Assembly: GCA_030267125.1 (NCBI GenBank)
Contig: JAJDJJ010000004.1
Coordinates: 1 to 64,000, forward strand
Direction: 5' to 3'
Source of the DNA: Bacteroidales bacterium OttesenSCG-928-B11
GTDB taxonomy: Bacteria > Bacteroidota > Bacteroidia > Bacteroidales > WCHB1-69
DNA: 64,000 nt
Of this stretch, positions 49,428-57,849 are shown one piece after another (the first letter of the stretch is position 1; each line of letters starts with the position of its first letter). A program made the translations under genes and the position numbers. The notes beneath the pieces are model-generated. The model was not told the origin of the DNA. It saw only the letters and a program-made list of their open reading frames with translations, and searched no databases.

Positions 49428-49517
49428 TTATTTCTTCTTATGTCTATTTTTTCTTAGGCGTTTTTTACGCTTGTGCGTAGACATCTTATGTCTTTTTCTT
49501 TTTTTTCCACTTGGCAT
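49428..49517 (-). CDS. 29-aa basic protein, AURKAIP1/COX24 (mS38/bS22)-like ribosomal protein candidate, absent from the ORF track
   Basis: Minus-strand translation: MPSGKKRKRHKMSTHKRKKRLRKNRHKKK*; lies between rng and HU. Confidence 0.85.
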   Translation of the reverse strand: MPSGKKRKRHKMSTHKRKKRLRKNRHKKK

Positions 49518-49534
49518 AGTTGAAATATTAAGGA

Positions 49535-49816
49535 TTATTTTATTTTCTTAACTTGATTAACGAAAGATTTGCAAGGTTTGAATGCAGGGATTTTATGTGC
49601 GGGTATCACGATTGTAGTTTTTTTAGAGATATTTCTAGCGGTTTTTTCTGCTCTTTCTTTAACGATGAAGCTACCAAAACTTCTCAAATACACATTTTCA
49701 TTTTTTGACAATGAATTTTTCACAGTGGTCATAAACGCTTCAACTACAGTTTGAACAGCATTTTTATCAAAACCGGTTTTGTTCGAAATTTCATTTACGA
49801 TTTCAGCTTTTGTCAT
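49535..49816 (-). CDS. HU family DNA-binding protein
   Basis: 'MTKAEIVNEISNKTGFDKNAVQTVVEAFMTTVKNSLSKNENVYLRSFGSFIVKERAEKTARNI'. Confidence 0.96.
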   Translation of the reverse strand: MTKAEIVNEISNKTGFDKNAVQTVVEAFMTTVKNSLSKNENVYLRSFGSFIVKERAEKTARNISKKTTIVIPAHKIPAFKPCKSFVNQVKKIK

Positions 49817-49951
49817 AATTTTTTTTAATTTAAAAGGTTAAACATCTGCACTCTTTCAGGAAACCCTAAAAAGTCGGTGCAAAAATACACATTTATTTTA
49901 TTCTAAATCTATGTTTTACAAAAAAATCTCTGTAAAGACTGTTTCTTTCAA

Positions 49952-51142
49952 TTATTTAACAACGCCCAACTCTTTTCCCACTTTTGTAAATGCCGCGATA
50001 CATTTATCCAAATGCGCTGTTTCATGCGCCGCAGAGATCTGAACCCTTATACGTGCCTGATCTTTAGGTACCACAGGATAATAGAAGCCGGTCACATATA
50101 TTCCTTCTTCCTGCAACTTGGCTGCCATCACTTGCGAGAGTTTCGCATCATACAACATTACAGCACAAATAGCTGATTGAGTAGGTTTTATATCGAATCC
50201 GACAGCCTTCATTTTTTCAATGAAATAAGCTGTATTATCATGCAATTTATCTTGCAATTCGTTCGTTTCCGACATCATTTCCACCATTTTCACACCGGCA
50301 GCAGCCACCATTGGCGGGATCGAATTGGAGAAAAGATAGGGTCTGGAACGCTGGCGTAGCAAATCGATAATTTCTCTTTTTCCGGTCGTAAAGCCTCCGA
50401 TTGCGCCACCAAAAGCTTTCCCTAATGTTCCGGTAATAATTTCCACTTTGCTTTTCGCATTATAAAGCTCTGTGACACCGCGACCTGTACGTCCCACGAC
50501 ACCTGCCGAATGCGACTCGTCCACCATCACCATGGCGTCATATTTTTCGGCTAGCTCTAAAATTTTATCCAATGGAGCCACATTACCATCCATCGAGAAT
50601 ACACCATCCGTGACAATCAGTCTGAAACGTTGCGCTTGGGCTGCTTGGAGTTGTTTTTCCAAATCCGCCATGTCCGCATTGGCATAGCGATAACGCACCG
50701 CCTTGCACAAACGCACGCCATCAATAATAGAGGCATGATTCAACGCATCGGAAATGATCGCGTCTTCCTCGCTCAAAAGAGGTTCGAAAACACCGCCGTT
50801 AGCATCGAAGCACGCGGCATAAAGGATAGTGTCTTCCGTGCCGAAAAATTCGGCGATCTTTTGTTCCAATTGTTTATGCAAATCCGAACAGCCGCAGATG
50901 AAACGCACGGATGCCATACCGTAGCCATGCGTGTCTAACGCCTCTTTTGCCGCGGCTATCAATTGCGGATTATTGGCCAAACCCAAATAGTTATTGGCAC
51001 AAAAATTCAACACTTTGTTGCCATTCGCCAACGTAATCTCACCTCCTTGCGGAGAAACGATGATTCGTTCATTTTTATATAAACCGGCATTTTCAATCTC
51101 GATTAGTTCTTTTTGCAGATGTGCTTGAAACTTACTATACAT
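49952..51142 (-). CDS. kbl: Glycine C-acetyltransferase (2-amino-3-ketobutyrate CoA ligase)
   Basis: 'NFCANNYLGLANNPQLI', 'MVMVDESHSAGVVGRTGRGVTE', 'ITGTLGKAFGGAIGGFTTG'. Confidence 0.94.
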   Translation of the reverse strand: MYSKFQAHLQKELIEIENAGLYKNERIIVSPQGGEITLANGNKVLNFCANNYLGLANNPQLIAAAKEALDTHGYGMASVRFICGCSDLHKQLEQKIAEFFGTEDTILYAACFDANGGVFEPLLSEEDAIISDALNHASIIDGVRLCKAVRYRYANADMADLEKQLQAAQAQRFRLIVTDGVFSMDGNVAPLDKILELAEKYDAMVMVDESHSAGVVGRTGRGVTELYNAKSKVEIITGTLGKAFGGAIGGFTTGKREIIDLLRQRSRPYLFSNSIPPMVAAAGVKMVEMMSETNELQDKLHDNTAYFIEKMKAVGFDIKPTQSAICAVMLYDAKLSQVMAAKLQEEGIYVTGFYYPVVPKDQARIRVQISAAHETAHLDKCIAAFTKVGKELGVVK

Positions 51143-51170
51143 ACAATTATATTATTACGTTATTAATTCA

Positions 51171-52127
51171 CTATTTTTCGCTTAGTTTTTCCTTCAGCAC
51201 AGCAATCATGTCGGTTGTCATGCTTTCCAAATTATATTTCGGATTCCAGCCCCACTCTTCCCGCGCGGCGGAATCGTCCATGGAATCGGGCCAAGAATCG
51301 GCAATTTGCTGTCTCACCTCATCCTTTTTGTACTCCATTACGAAATCCGGATAATGTTTTTTTATTTCCGCATAAATCATTTCGGGCTCGAAGCTCATTG
51401 ATGCTATATTGAAAGCGTTGCGGTGTTTTAACTTGGCAGGATCGGCCTCCATCAGCTGCACCACCGCGTCCAATGCGTCGGGCATATACATCATATCCAA
51501 GAAAGTTCCCGCTTTCAACGGACACCCAAAAGCTTCCCCTTTCACTGCGGCATAATAAATCTCAACAGCATAGTCTGTTGTACCACCACCAGGCAACGTA
51601 ACATTGGAGATGATACCCGGATAACGTACCGACCGCGTGTCCACGCCAAAACGTTGGAAATAATAATCACTGATCAGTTCGCCGGTAACTTTCGTCACGC
51701 CGTAAATTGTTTTGGGACGCTGGATGGTATCTTGCGGGGTATTCAACCGCGGGGTTTCCGGACCAAAGGCACCGATGGAACTGGGTGTGAACAGAGCGGT
51801 TTTATACTCGCGAGCCACCTCCAAACAGTTCAGCAATGCGCCCACACCAATATTCCAACCCAACATAGGATTAGCTTCCGCCTTGGCCGACAAGATCGCC
51901 GCCAAATTGAAAATGGTGTCAATATCATATTTTTTCACCGCATCTGCCACATCCCGCGCATTGGTCGCATCAATTTTGCACGACGGACCACCTTCCGACA
52001 ACGCTCCCTTTAATGGGAAAGAACAATCACTGGCAATAACATTATCCGAACCATATATCTTACGTAAATAAGGCGTTAACTCCGAGCCAATCTGACCACT
52101 GGCCCCAATAATAAGGATTCTCTTCAT
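51171..52127 (-). CDS. NAD-dependent epimerase/dehydratase family, SDR-type L-threonine 3-dehydrogenase-like
   Basis: 'ILIIGASGQIGSELTPYLRKIYG'; 'YGVTKVTGELISDYYFQRFGVDTRSVRYPGIIS'; next to kbl. Confidence 0.88.
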   Translation of the reverse strand: MKRILIIGASGQIGSELTPYLRKIYGSDNVIASDCSFPLKGALSEGGPSCKIDATNARDVADAVKKYDIDTIFNLAAILSAKAEANPMLGWNIGVGALLNCLEVAREYKTALFTPSSIGAFGPETPRLNTPQDTIQRPKTIYGVTKVTGELISDYYFQRFGVDTRSVRYPGIISNVTLPGGGTTDYAVEIYYAAVKGEAFGCPLKAGTFLDMMYMPDALDAVVQLMEADPAKLKHRNAFNIASMSFEPEMIYAEIKKHYPDFVMEYKKDEVRQQIADSWPDSMDDSAAREEWGWNPKYNLESMTTDMIAVLKEKLSEK

Positions 52128-52194
52128 ATCGTTTTCTGTTTTATATTCACAGCGGCAAAAATAGCGATTAAAAATTAATCATTGATCACTTATC

Positions 52195-52323
52195 CTAAGC
52201 AATCGCATTTAAATTTCCAAAAGGCACCAACTTGTCGGAGCGAACCACGCGGGATAAGGGCTGAAAAATCCTCGCTCGAAGATAATTTTCCAGAAAGTTT
52301 AACGCATTTGCAGATAAAGCCAT
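52195..52323 (-). CDS. Possible 42-aa orphan small protein, or gene remnant
   Basis: MALSANALNFLENYLRARIFQPLSRVVRSDKLVPFGNLNAIA* read from the internal ATG of the 60-aa ORF; family not recognised. Confidence 0.35.
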   Translation of the reverse strand: MALSANALNFLENYLRARIFQPLSRVVRSDKLVPFGNLNAIA

Positions 52324-52343
52324 TGTTATATTAAAGAAAGTTT

Positions 52344-52351
52344 TATTTTTG
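52344..52351 (+). promoter_or_regulatory. -7-like box TATTTTTG of the putative met operon promoter
   Basis: Matches TAnnTTTG; ATTG lies 18 nt upstream (52322-52325); implied TSS near 52355-52358. Confidence 0.5.
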
Positions 52352-52369
52352 CCGCGATGATAAAGACAA

Positions 52370-52425
52370 GCACACATAATCTTCTGATTTCTATTACGGG
52401 CAACAACTCCGTTGTTTCTGTGTGC
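52370..52425 (+). promoter_or_regulatory. Leader stem GCACACA (52370-52376) / TGTGTGC (52419-52425) enclosing hairpin AACAAC-TCC-GTTGTT (52402-52416)
   Basis: Exact complementarity of 7-bp outer and 6-bp inner stems. Confidence 0.6.
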
Positions 52426-52488
52426 ATGGTTTCTCTAATGGAAATGTGTATGCGAATGCATCGCAAGATGCATTTATTTTATTCGTAG
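52426..52488 (+). CDS. Candidate Met-rich leader peptide MVSLMEMCMRMHRKMHLFYS (the frame also opens at ATG 52357)
   Basis: Six Met codons in 20; stop TAG immediately before hairpins and T7; upstream of metY-metX-thrA. Confidence 0.65.
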   Translation: MVSLMEMCMRMHRKMHLFYS

Positions 52489-52505
52489 CCTCCTACGTAG
52501 AGGCT

Positions 52506-52526
52506 GGTCTAAGAAGACCTTTTTTT
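52506..52526 (+). terminator. Candidate attenuator: GGTCT-AAGA-AGACC followed by T7, directly preceded by hairpin AGCCTC-CTACGTA-GAGGCT (52487-52505)
   Basis: Arms 52506-52510 and 52515-52519 exact; T run 52520-52526; about 40 nt before metY. Confidence 0.65.
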
Positions 52527-52565
52527 CGTTAATCATTATTTCCAAATTTTAAAATCATTATTATC

Positions 52566-53843
52566 ATGTCTGAATTTCTTAATTTCGAGACCTTACAGGT
52601 CCACGCCGGTCGTTTCCGCGACCAGTTTGGCGCATGCGCCACCCCCATTCATCAAACCGCGGCATATCTATTCAACAGTACTCAACACGCCGCAGACCTC
52701 TTCCAATTGGATGTGGAGGGCCATATCTATACGCGGCTTTCCAACCCGACGACGGATGTGTTTGAAAAACGTATTGCCGCTTTAGAGGGAGGAGTGGCAG
52801 CCGTAGCCGTATCCTCCGGTCAAGCATCGCAATTTTTAACATTCCAAAATATAGCCGGACAAGGCGACAACATCGTCACTTCAGCATCTTTGTATGGCGG
52901 AACATATAATCAGTTTAGAGTAAGTTATCAAAACCTCGGACTTACTTTCCGGTTCGTACAAGGGCGAGGAGTCGAGGATTATGAACGCTTGATCGACGAG
53001 CGTACTAAAGCGATCTTCGTAGAGAGTATCGGCAATTCAGATTTCTACATCCCCGATTTCGACGCTCTTTCGGAACTTGCGACCAAATACAACATCCCAC
53101 TTGTCGTAGACAATACTTTCGGGGCAAGCGGCTACCTATTCCGCCCCTTCGAGCATGGTGCGAATATTGTCACCCACGCCGCCACCAAATGGATTGGAGG
53201 ACATGGGAACGCTATCGCCGGAGTGATTGTAGATGGGGGCAATTTCGATTGGGGCAACGGGAAATTCCCCAGTTTCACCGAACCGTGCGATTCTTATAAC
53301 GGACTCGTTTTTTGGAAAAAATTCGCTCGGGCAGCCTTTGCGGTCAGAGCGCGTACATTGGGTCTACGCGACTGGGGATGCTGCCTAAGCCCTGCGAATG
53401 CTTTTTTGCTGCTGCAAGGTGTGGAAACTCTTTCGCTCCGGATGGAACGAATGATGGACAACACCCTGGAGCTGGCAAAATGGCTTTCCGTTCACCCCAA
53501 AGTAGAATCGGTCAACTACCCCGGACTCAAAACCAGCCCTAATTATGCGAATGCCAAAAAATATCTAAAAAATGGATTTGGCGGCGTGCTTACTTTCACA
53601 GTAAAAGGCGATAAAAAAGCCACTTCCAAAGTTGTGGAAGATTTGGAATTGATCACCCACCTAGTCAATGTGGGCGACAATAAGACACTGATTGCGCACC
53701 CGGCAAGCACAACGCATGGCCAACTGAGCGATGAGGCTCTTGCCGCTGCCGGAATCGGAGCAGGCACTTTACGCTTAGCGGTCGGGATAGAACACATTGA
53801 CGATCTGAAAACCGATTTGAATAACGCATTAAATAGGATATAA
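52566..53843 (+). CDS. metY: O-acetylhomoserine aminocarboxypropyltransferase/sulfhydrylase
   Basis: 'FETLQVHAGRFRDQFGACATPIHQTAAYLFNSTQHAADLF', 'GEKRIAALEGG'-like PLP fold, 'THAATKWIGGHGNAIAGVIVDGG'. Confidence 0.94.
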   Translation: MSEFLNFETLQVHAGRFRDQFGACATPIHQTAAYLFNSTQHAADLFQLDVEGHIYTRLSNPTTDVFEKRIAALEGGVAAVAVSSGQASQFLTFQNIAGQGDNIVTSASLYGGTYNQFRVSYQNLGLTFRFVQGRGVEDYERLIDERTKAIFVESIGNSDFYIPDFDALSELATKYNIPLVVDNTFGASGYLFRPFEHGANIVTHAATKWIGGHGNAIAGVIVDGGNFDWGNGKFPSFTEPCDSYNGLVFWKKFARAAFAVRARTLGLRDWGCCLSPANAFLLLQGVETLSLRMERMMDNTLELAKWLSVHPKVESVNYPGLKTSPNYANAKKYLKNGFGGVLTFTVKGDKKATSKVVEDLELITHLVNVGDNKTLIAHPASTTHGQLSDEALAAAGIGAGTLRLAVGIEHIDDLKTDLNNALNRI

Positions 53844-53848
53844 TACGT

Positions 53849-54865
53849 ATGAAAAAGAAAAGCATCTGTTTGAAAGAAAATTTCCCACTCGAAAGCGGAG
53901 AATATCTCCCCGAAATAGAAATTTGCTATCATACCTCGAGTGATTCTCCGAAAAACAAGAACGTAATATGGCTATGTCACGCTCTTACAGCCAACTCCGA
54001 TCCATCGGAGTGGTGGCCGGAGTTAGTGGGCAGAGGAAAATTATTCGACACGGAAAAGCATTTTGTTGTTTGCGCCAATATCTTAGCCTCGTGCTATGGG
54101 TCAACCGGCCCGCAGTCTATCAATCCGAAAACAGGAACTCCTTATCTGCTTGGATTCCCAACCATCTCCGTACGCGACATGGTGCGGGCTCACGAACTGC
54201 TGGCAAGGCATTTGAATATCGACCGGATCAACCTGCTTGTCGGCGGTTCCAGCGGCGGTTTCCAAGCTATTGAATGGGCAGTGTCAAATCCCGATAGCAT
54301 AAAAAATCTATGCCTATTGGCTTGCAATGCCCGGATAAGTCCTTGGGGAAGCGCTTTCAACGAATCGCAACGCATGGCTTTACGCACTGATCCTACATTC
54401 GATGAACAAGCTCCCGGCAATGCCGGGAGCAAAGGGTTAGCGTGCGCGCGGTCGATTGCCCTATTGTCCTACCGTTCTCATGAAGGTTACGAACGCACTC
54501 AGAACGAAGAAAGCCCGGATTGCTTCATGGCCAACAGGGCATTAACTTACCAACGTTACCAAGGGGAAAAGCTCGCCAATCGATTTAACGCCTACAGTTA
54601 CTATCACCTCACGCAGAGTCTAGACACGCACAATGTCGGGCGCGGGCGTGGAGGAGTGGAGGAAGCCCTTGCGAAGGTGAAAGCAAAGACACTTTGCATA
54701 GCCGTCTCCGGCGATGTTTTATTTCCCGCATCGGAAGTAGAATATTTAGCCCGCCACATTCCCAACGCAAATTACGAGCTAATTGATTCCTTGTATGGGC
54801 ATGACGGCTTCCTGCTGGAGGCCGAACAAATAAAAAATCACATAACTAAACATTTTAATTTATAA
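53849..54865 (+). CDS. metX: Homoserine O-acetyltransferase
   Basis: 'NVIWLCHALTANSDPSEWW', 'GSTGPQSINPKTGTPY', 'GGSSGGFQAIEWAV', 'YGHDGFLLE'. Confidence 0.93.
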   Translation: MKKKSICLKENFPLESGEYLPEIEICYHTSSDSPKNKNVIWLCHALTANSDPSEWWPELVGRGKLFDTEKHFVVCANILASCYGSTGPQSINPKTGTPYLLGFPTISVRDMVRAHELLARHLNIDRINLLVGGSSGGFQAIEWAVSNPDSIKNLCLLACNARISPWGSAFNESQRMALRTDPTFDEQAPGNAGSKGLACARSIALLSYRSHEGYERTQNEESPDCFMANRALTYQRYQGEKLANRFNAYSYYHLTQSLDTHNVGRGRGGVEEALAKVKAKTLCIAVSGDVLFPASEVEYLARHIPNANYELIDSLYGHDGFLLEAEQIKNHITKHFNL

Positions 54866-54869
54866 CAAG

Positions 54870-57308
54870 ATGCAAGTATTGAAATTCGGAGGCTCCTCGG
54901 TTGGAGGAGCCGAAAGCATAAACAAAGTCATAAACATCGTAAACAAAGCCACAAAGAAGGACCGCACGGTAGTGGTTGCTTCAGCTATAAACGGATGCAC
55001 CGATACGCTTACAGAAATTGCCAAACAGGCAGCGCAAGGAGACATTCTTTACCAAGAGGCGTTATCCTCACTCAAAGAGAAGCACTTATCCATCATCTCC
55101 TCCATCATTCCCACTGATTTCAGAAAATCAGCGGGAGAAAGTATCGGAAATTTATTTGAGGAGCTGGCATTATCCGTGCAGAGCGTGTACCATCTCCGTG
55201 AATTAAGCCTTTCGGTCTGCGACAGAATCGTCAGTTTTGGAGAATTATTCTCTACCGCCATATTGGTTGAAAAATTCCGCTCCTCGGGAGTACAATGCAA
55301 ATGGATCGATACGCGTCAAATCATACGGACGGCGTGGAAACGAGGAAAAAACACGGTGGACATGGAAACGACCATCCATAACGTGCAAGCCGCGTTAAAA
55401 GAAAAAACCACAAGATTGTATATTGCGCCGGGGTTCATTGCCGCGAATGAATCCGGGGCGACGACTACTCTGGGGAGGGGTGGCTCCGACTACACCGCAG
55501 CGATCATAGCATCGGCGATAGAAGCGCGCATATTGGAGATTTGGACGGATGTGGACGGCATGATGACCGCCGACCCGCGCATCGTTCCCGATGCCCGCAC
55601 TATCAGCCATATCTCTTACAAAGAAGCCTTGGAACTCTCCCACTTCGGCGCTAAGGTAATTTTCCCATCTACCATACAACCTGCAGTAAGAAGCAATATC
55701 CCCATCTTGGTTAAGAACACATTTGCCCCCAATAACGCCGGCACGCGTATAGAAAAGAACCCACCGGAGGCCTCAAACCGGATAAAAGGATTGTCGGGAA
55801 CCAAACGGATCGCCTTGCTCTCTATGGAGGGGAACGGGATGATCGGCGCACCGGGATATTCCAGTCGCCTATTTGATGTGCTTGCCCGCAACAACATTGA
55901 CATCATCCTGATTACGCAAGCCTCGTCTGTGCACACCATGTTGATCGCCATAGCAGAAGAGGATGGGCAAAAAGCCAAAGAAGTGGCCGATGAGGTTTTC
56001 GCTTATGAAATATCTCAAAAAACAGTTGAGCCGCTTAAAGTAGAAACAGGCTACGCCATTATCAGCTTAGTGGGAAATGATATGGCGAATCAGTCGGGAA
56101 CAGCGGCAAGAATGTTCGAGGCTACCGGCGGACGCGGCATCAATATACGAGCCATAGCTAATGGATCGTCGGAAAAAAACGTATCCACGGTGGTAGCTTC
56201 CGCCGATTTTGAAGAAGCCATCAGGGCGATACACGGCGAATTTTTTGTTAAGCCGGTTAATCATATCAATTTATTCATTGCCGGTTATGGCAATGTTGGG
56301 AAAAGCTTGGTCGAGGTAATTCATCGCCGTCGAAAAGTAATTGAAATAGAGATGAATCTTTCATTAAATATCATCGGAATATGCAATAGTAAAAAAACAA
56401 TAATCAATCCGACAGGACTTGACATAGAGACGATCAAGGGGATCTCTTCCTTCTCTAAAAAAGAGGCTCGAAACGATCCGGCAGCTTTTGTAGAGAAAAT
56501 ATCCTCTTTGGGATTAAAAAATAGCGTTTTTGTCGATTGCACCTCTAGTTTCGAAGTATCTGCTTTGTACCGCGATATATTATCCAGGAAGATAAATATC
56601 GTGACTTGTAACAAGATAGCCAATTCGTCCGATATGGATTTTTACAAAAGCATTCATTGCGAGGCCAAACAAAACGATGTTTTCTTCCGCTATGAAACCA
56701 ATGTTGGAGCTGGGCTTCCTGTCATTTCCACAATAAAGCAGATACTAAACAGCGGGGATAACATCAATCGAATAGAGGCGACTCTTTCCGGTTCGCTGAA
56801 TTATATCTTCAGTAAATACGATGGCTCTTCTTCCTTCGCCTCGATTGTCCGGGAGGCGCAAAATCTAGGGTATACTGAACCGGATCCCCGCACCGACCTT
56901 TGCGGGCTGGACTTGCAACGCAAAGCGCTCATCTTGGTTCGCGAACTTGGATTGGAAGCGGAAATGAAAGACATACAAATGACTCCTTTCCTACCTGAGC
57001 GGTTACTTAACGGATCGGTCGATGAATTTTATAACGCAATGGAAAAGATGGAAAATTATTTCCGCCAGCTCTATATCAAAGCGGCAAACGACAAAAAGCG
57101 AATCGCTTTCGGTGTAGATATAGCCGAAAATATCACCCAAGTAGGAGTTGGCAAATTCGACCTGTCTCATCCTTTCACCAGCTCTACCGGGACGGATTGC
57201 GTAATTGTCATATACAGCGATTTCTATCCGAATGGATTAAGAATAGTCGGGGCAGGAGCCGGAACATGGCAAACCGCCTCGGGATTGTTACACAATATTA
57301 TCCAATGA
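54870..57308 (+). CDS. thrA: Bifunctional aspartate kinase/homoserine dehydrogenase
   Basis: 'MQVLKFGGSSVGGAESI', 'LGRGGSDYTAAIIASAIEA', ACT region, 'NVGAGLPVISTIKQILNSGDNI', 'GYTEPDPRTDLCGLDLQRKALIL'. Confidence 0.95.
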   Translation: MQVLKFGGSSVGGAESINKVINIVNKATKKDRTVVVASAINGCTDTLTEIAKQAAQGDILYQEALSSLKEKHLSIISSIIPTDFRKSAGESIGNLFEELALSVQSVYHLRELSLSVCDRIVSFGELFSTAILVEKFRSSGVQCKWIDTRQIIRTAWKRGKNTVDMETTIHNVQAALKEKTTRLYIAPGFIAANESGATTTLGRGGSDYTAAIIASAIEARILEIWTDVDGMMTADPRIVPDARTISHISYKEALELSHFGAKVIFPSTIQPAVRSNIPILVKNTFAPNNAGTRIEKNPPEASNRIKGLSGTKRIALLSMEGNGMIGAPGYSSRLFDVLARNNIDIILITQASSVHTMLIAIAEEDGQKAKEVADEVFAYEISQKTVEPLKVETGYAIISLVGNDMANQSGTAARMFEATGGRGINIRAIANGSSEKNVSTVVASADFEEAIRAIHGEFFVKPVNHINLFIAGYGNVGKSLVEVIHRRRKVIEIEMNLSLNIIGICNSKKTIINPTGLDIETIKGISSFSKKEARNDPAAFVEKISSLGLKNSVFVDCTSSFEVSALYRDILSRKINIVTCNKIANSSDMDFYKSIHCEAKQNDVFFRYETNVGAGLPVISTIKQILNSGDNINRIEATLSGSLNYIFSKYDGSSSFASIVREAQNLGYTEPDPRTDLCGLDLQRKALILVRELGLEAEMKDIQMTPFLPERLLNGSVDEFYNAMEKMENYFRQLYIKAANDKKRIAFGVDIAENITQVGVGKFDLSHPFTSSTGTDCVIVIYSDFYPNGLRIVGAGAGTWQTASGLLHNIIQ

Positions 57309-57336
57309 TAAAGCCTTATTCCGGGATAAGCCGGCT

Positions 57337-57354
57337 GAAACCATTTGCGGTTTC
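57337..57354. terminator. Hairpin GAAACC-ATTTGC-GGTTTC between convergent thrA and cdd
   Basis: 6-bp perfect stem in the convergent intergenic gap; no strong T run. Confidence 0.35.
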
Positions 57355-57363
57355 CCGAACTTT

Positions 57364-57849
57364 CTATTCCAAATAACTTGCTCCAAACGAAAACGGCAGC
57401 ATATCACTAACGCTTTTGATCCGGATGATTTGCCCTTTTTCGGCAGCAAGCCAGATTTCAATGTCGGCGTTGAATTTTTGCTCATACTCAAGGAGAGCTT
57501 GTCGGCAAGCACCGCAAGGTGTCACAGGCTTATCGGAAGGAATGTCGTTGCTGATGGAGGTGATAGCTATCCGTTGGAAGGGTTGTTCTGGATAGTGGGC
57601 TGAAGCATAGAACGCGGCCGTCCGTTCGGCGCATAACCCCGAAGGATAGGCGGCATTCTCTTGGTTGTTGCCCGTCACGACAGTGCCGTCTTTTAATTCG
57701 ATCGCCGCGCCCACCTTAAATTTGGAATAAGGGGAATAGGCATTGCGGGCGGCATCAACAGCCGTTTCCACTAATACCCGAACCGCATCCGGCAACTCGG
57801 AAGGGTTTTCAAAAACTTCAAATTCAATATTCCGGCTTATGGTTTTCAT
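57364..57849 (-). CDS. cdd: Cytidine deaminase
   Basis: 'RNAYSPYSKFKVGAAIELKDGTVVTGNNQENAAYPSGLCAERTA' and 'PCGACRQALLEY'. Confidence 0.95.
   Translation of the reverse strand: MKTISRNIEFEVFENPSELPDAVRVLVETAVDAARNAYSPYSKFKVGAAIELKDGTVVTGNNQENAAYPSGLCAERTAAFYASAHYPEQPFQRIAITSISNDIPSDKPVTPCGACRQALLEYEQKFNADIEIWLAAEKGQIIRIKSVSDMLPFSFGASYLE

Noticed and set aside
52189-52565. SAM riboswitch upstream of metY
   Set aside because: I looked for SAM-I (GAGGGA...GATGAAACC...GGCAACC) and SAM-II-like cores on both strands and did not see them. The CTTATCC/GGATAAG pair alone is not sufficient. An Infernal scan is needed to exclude divergent classes.
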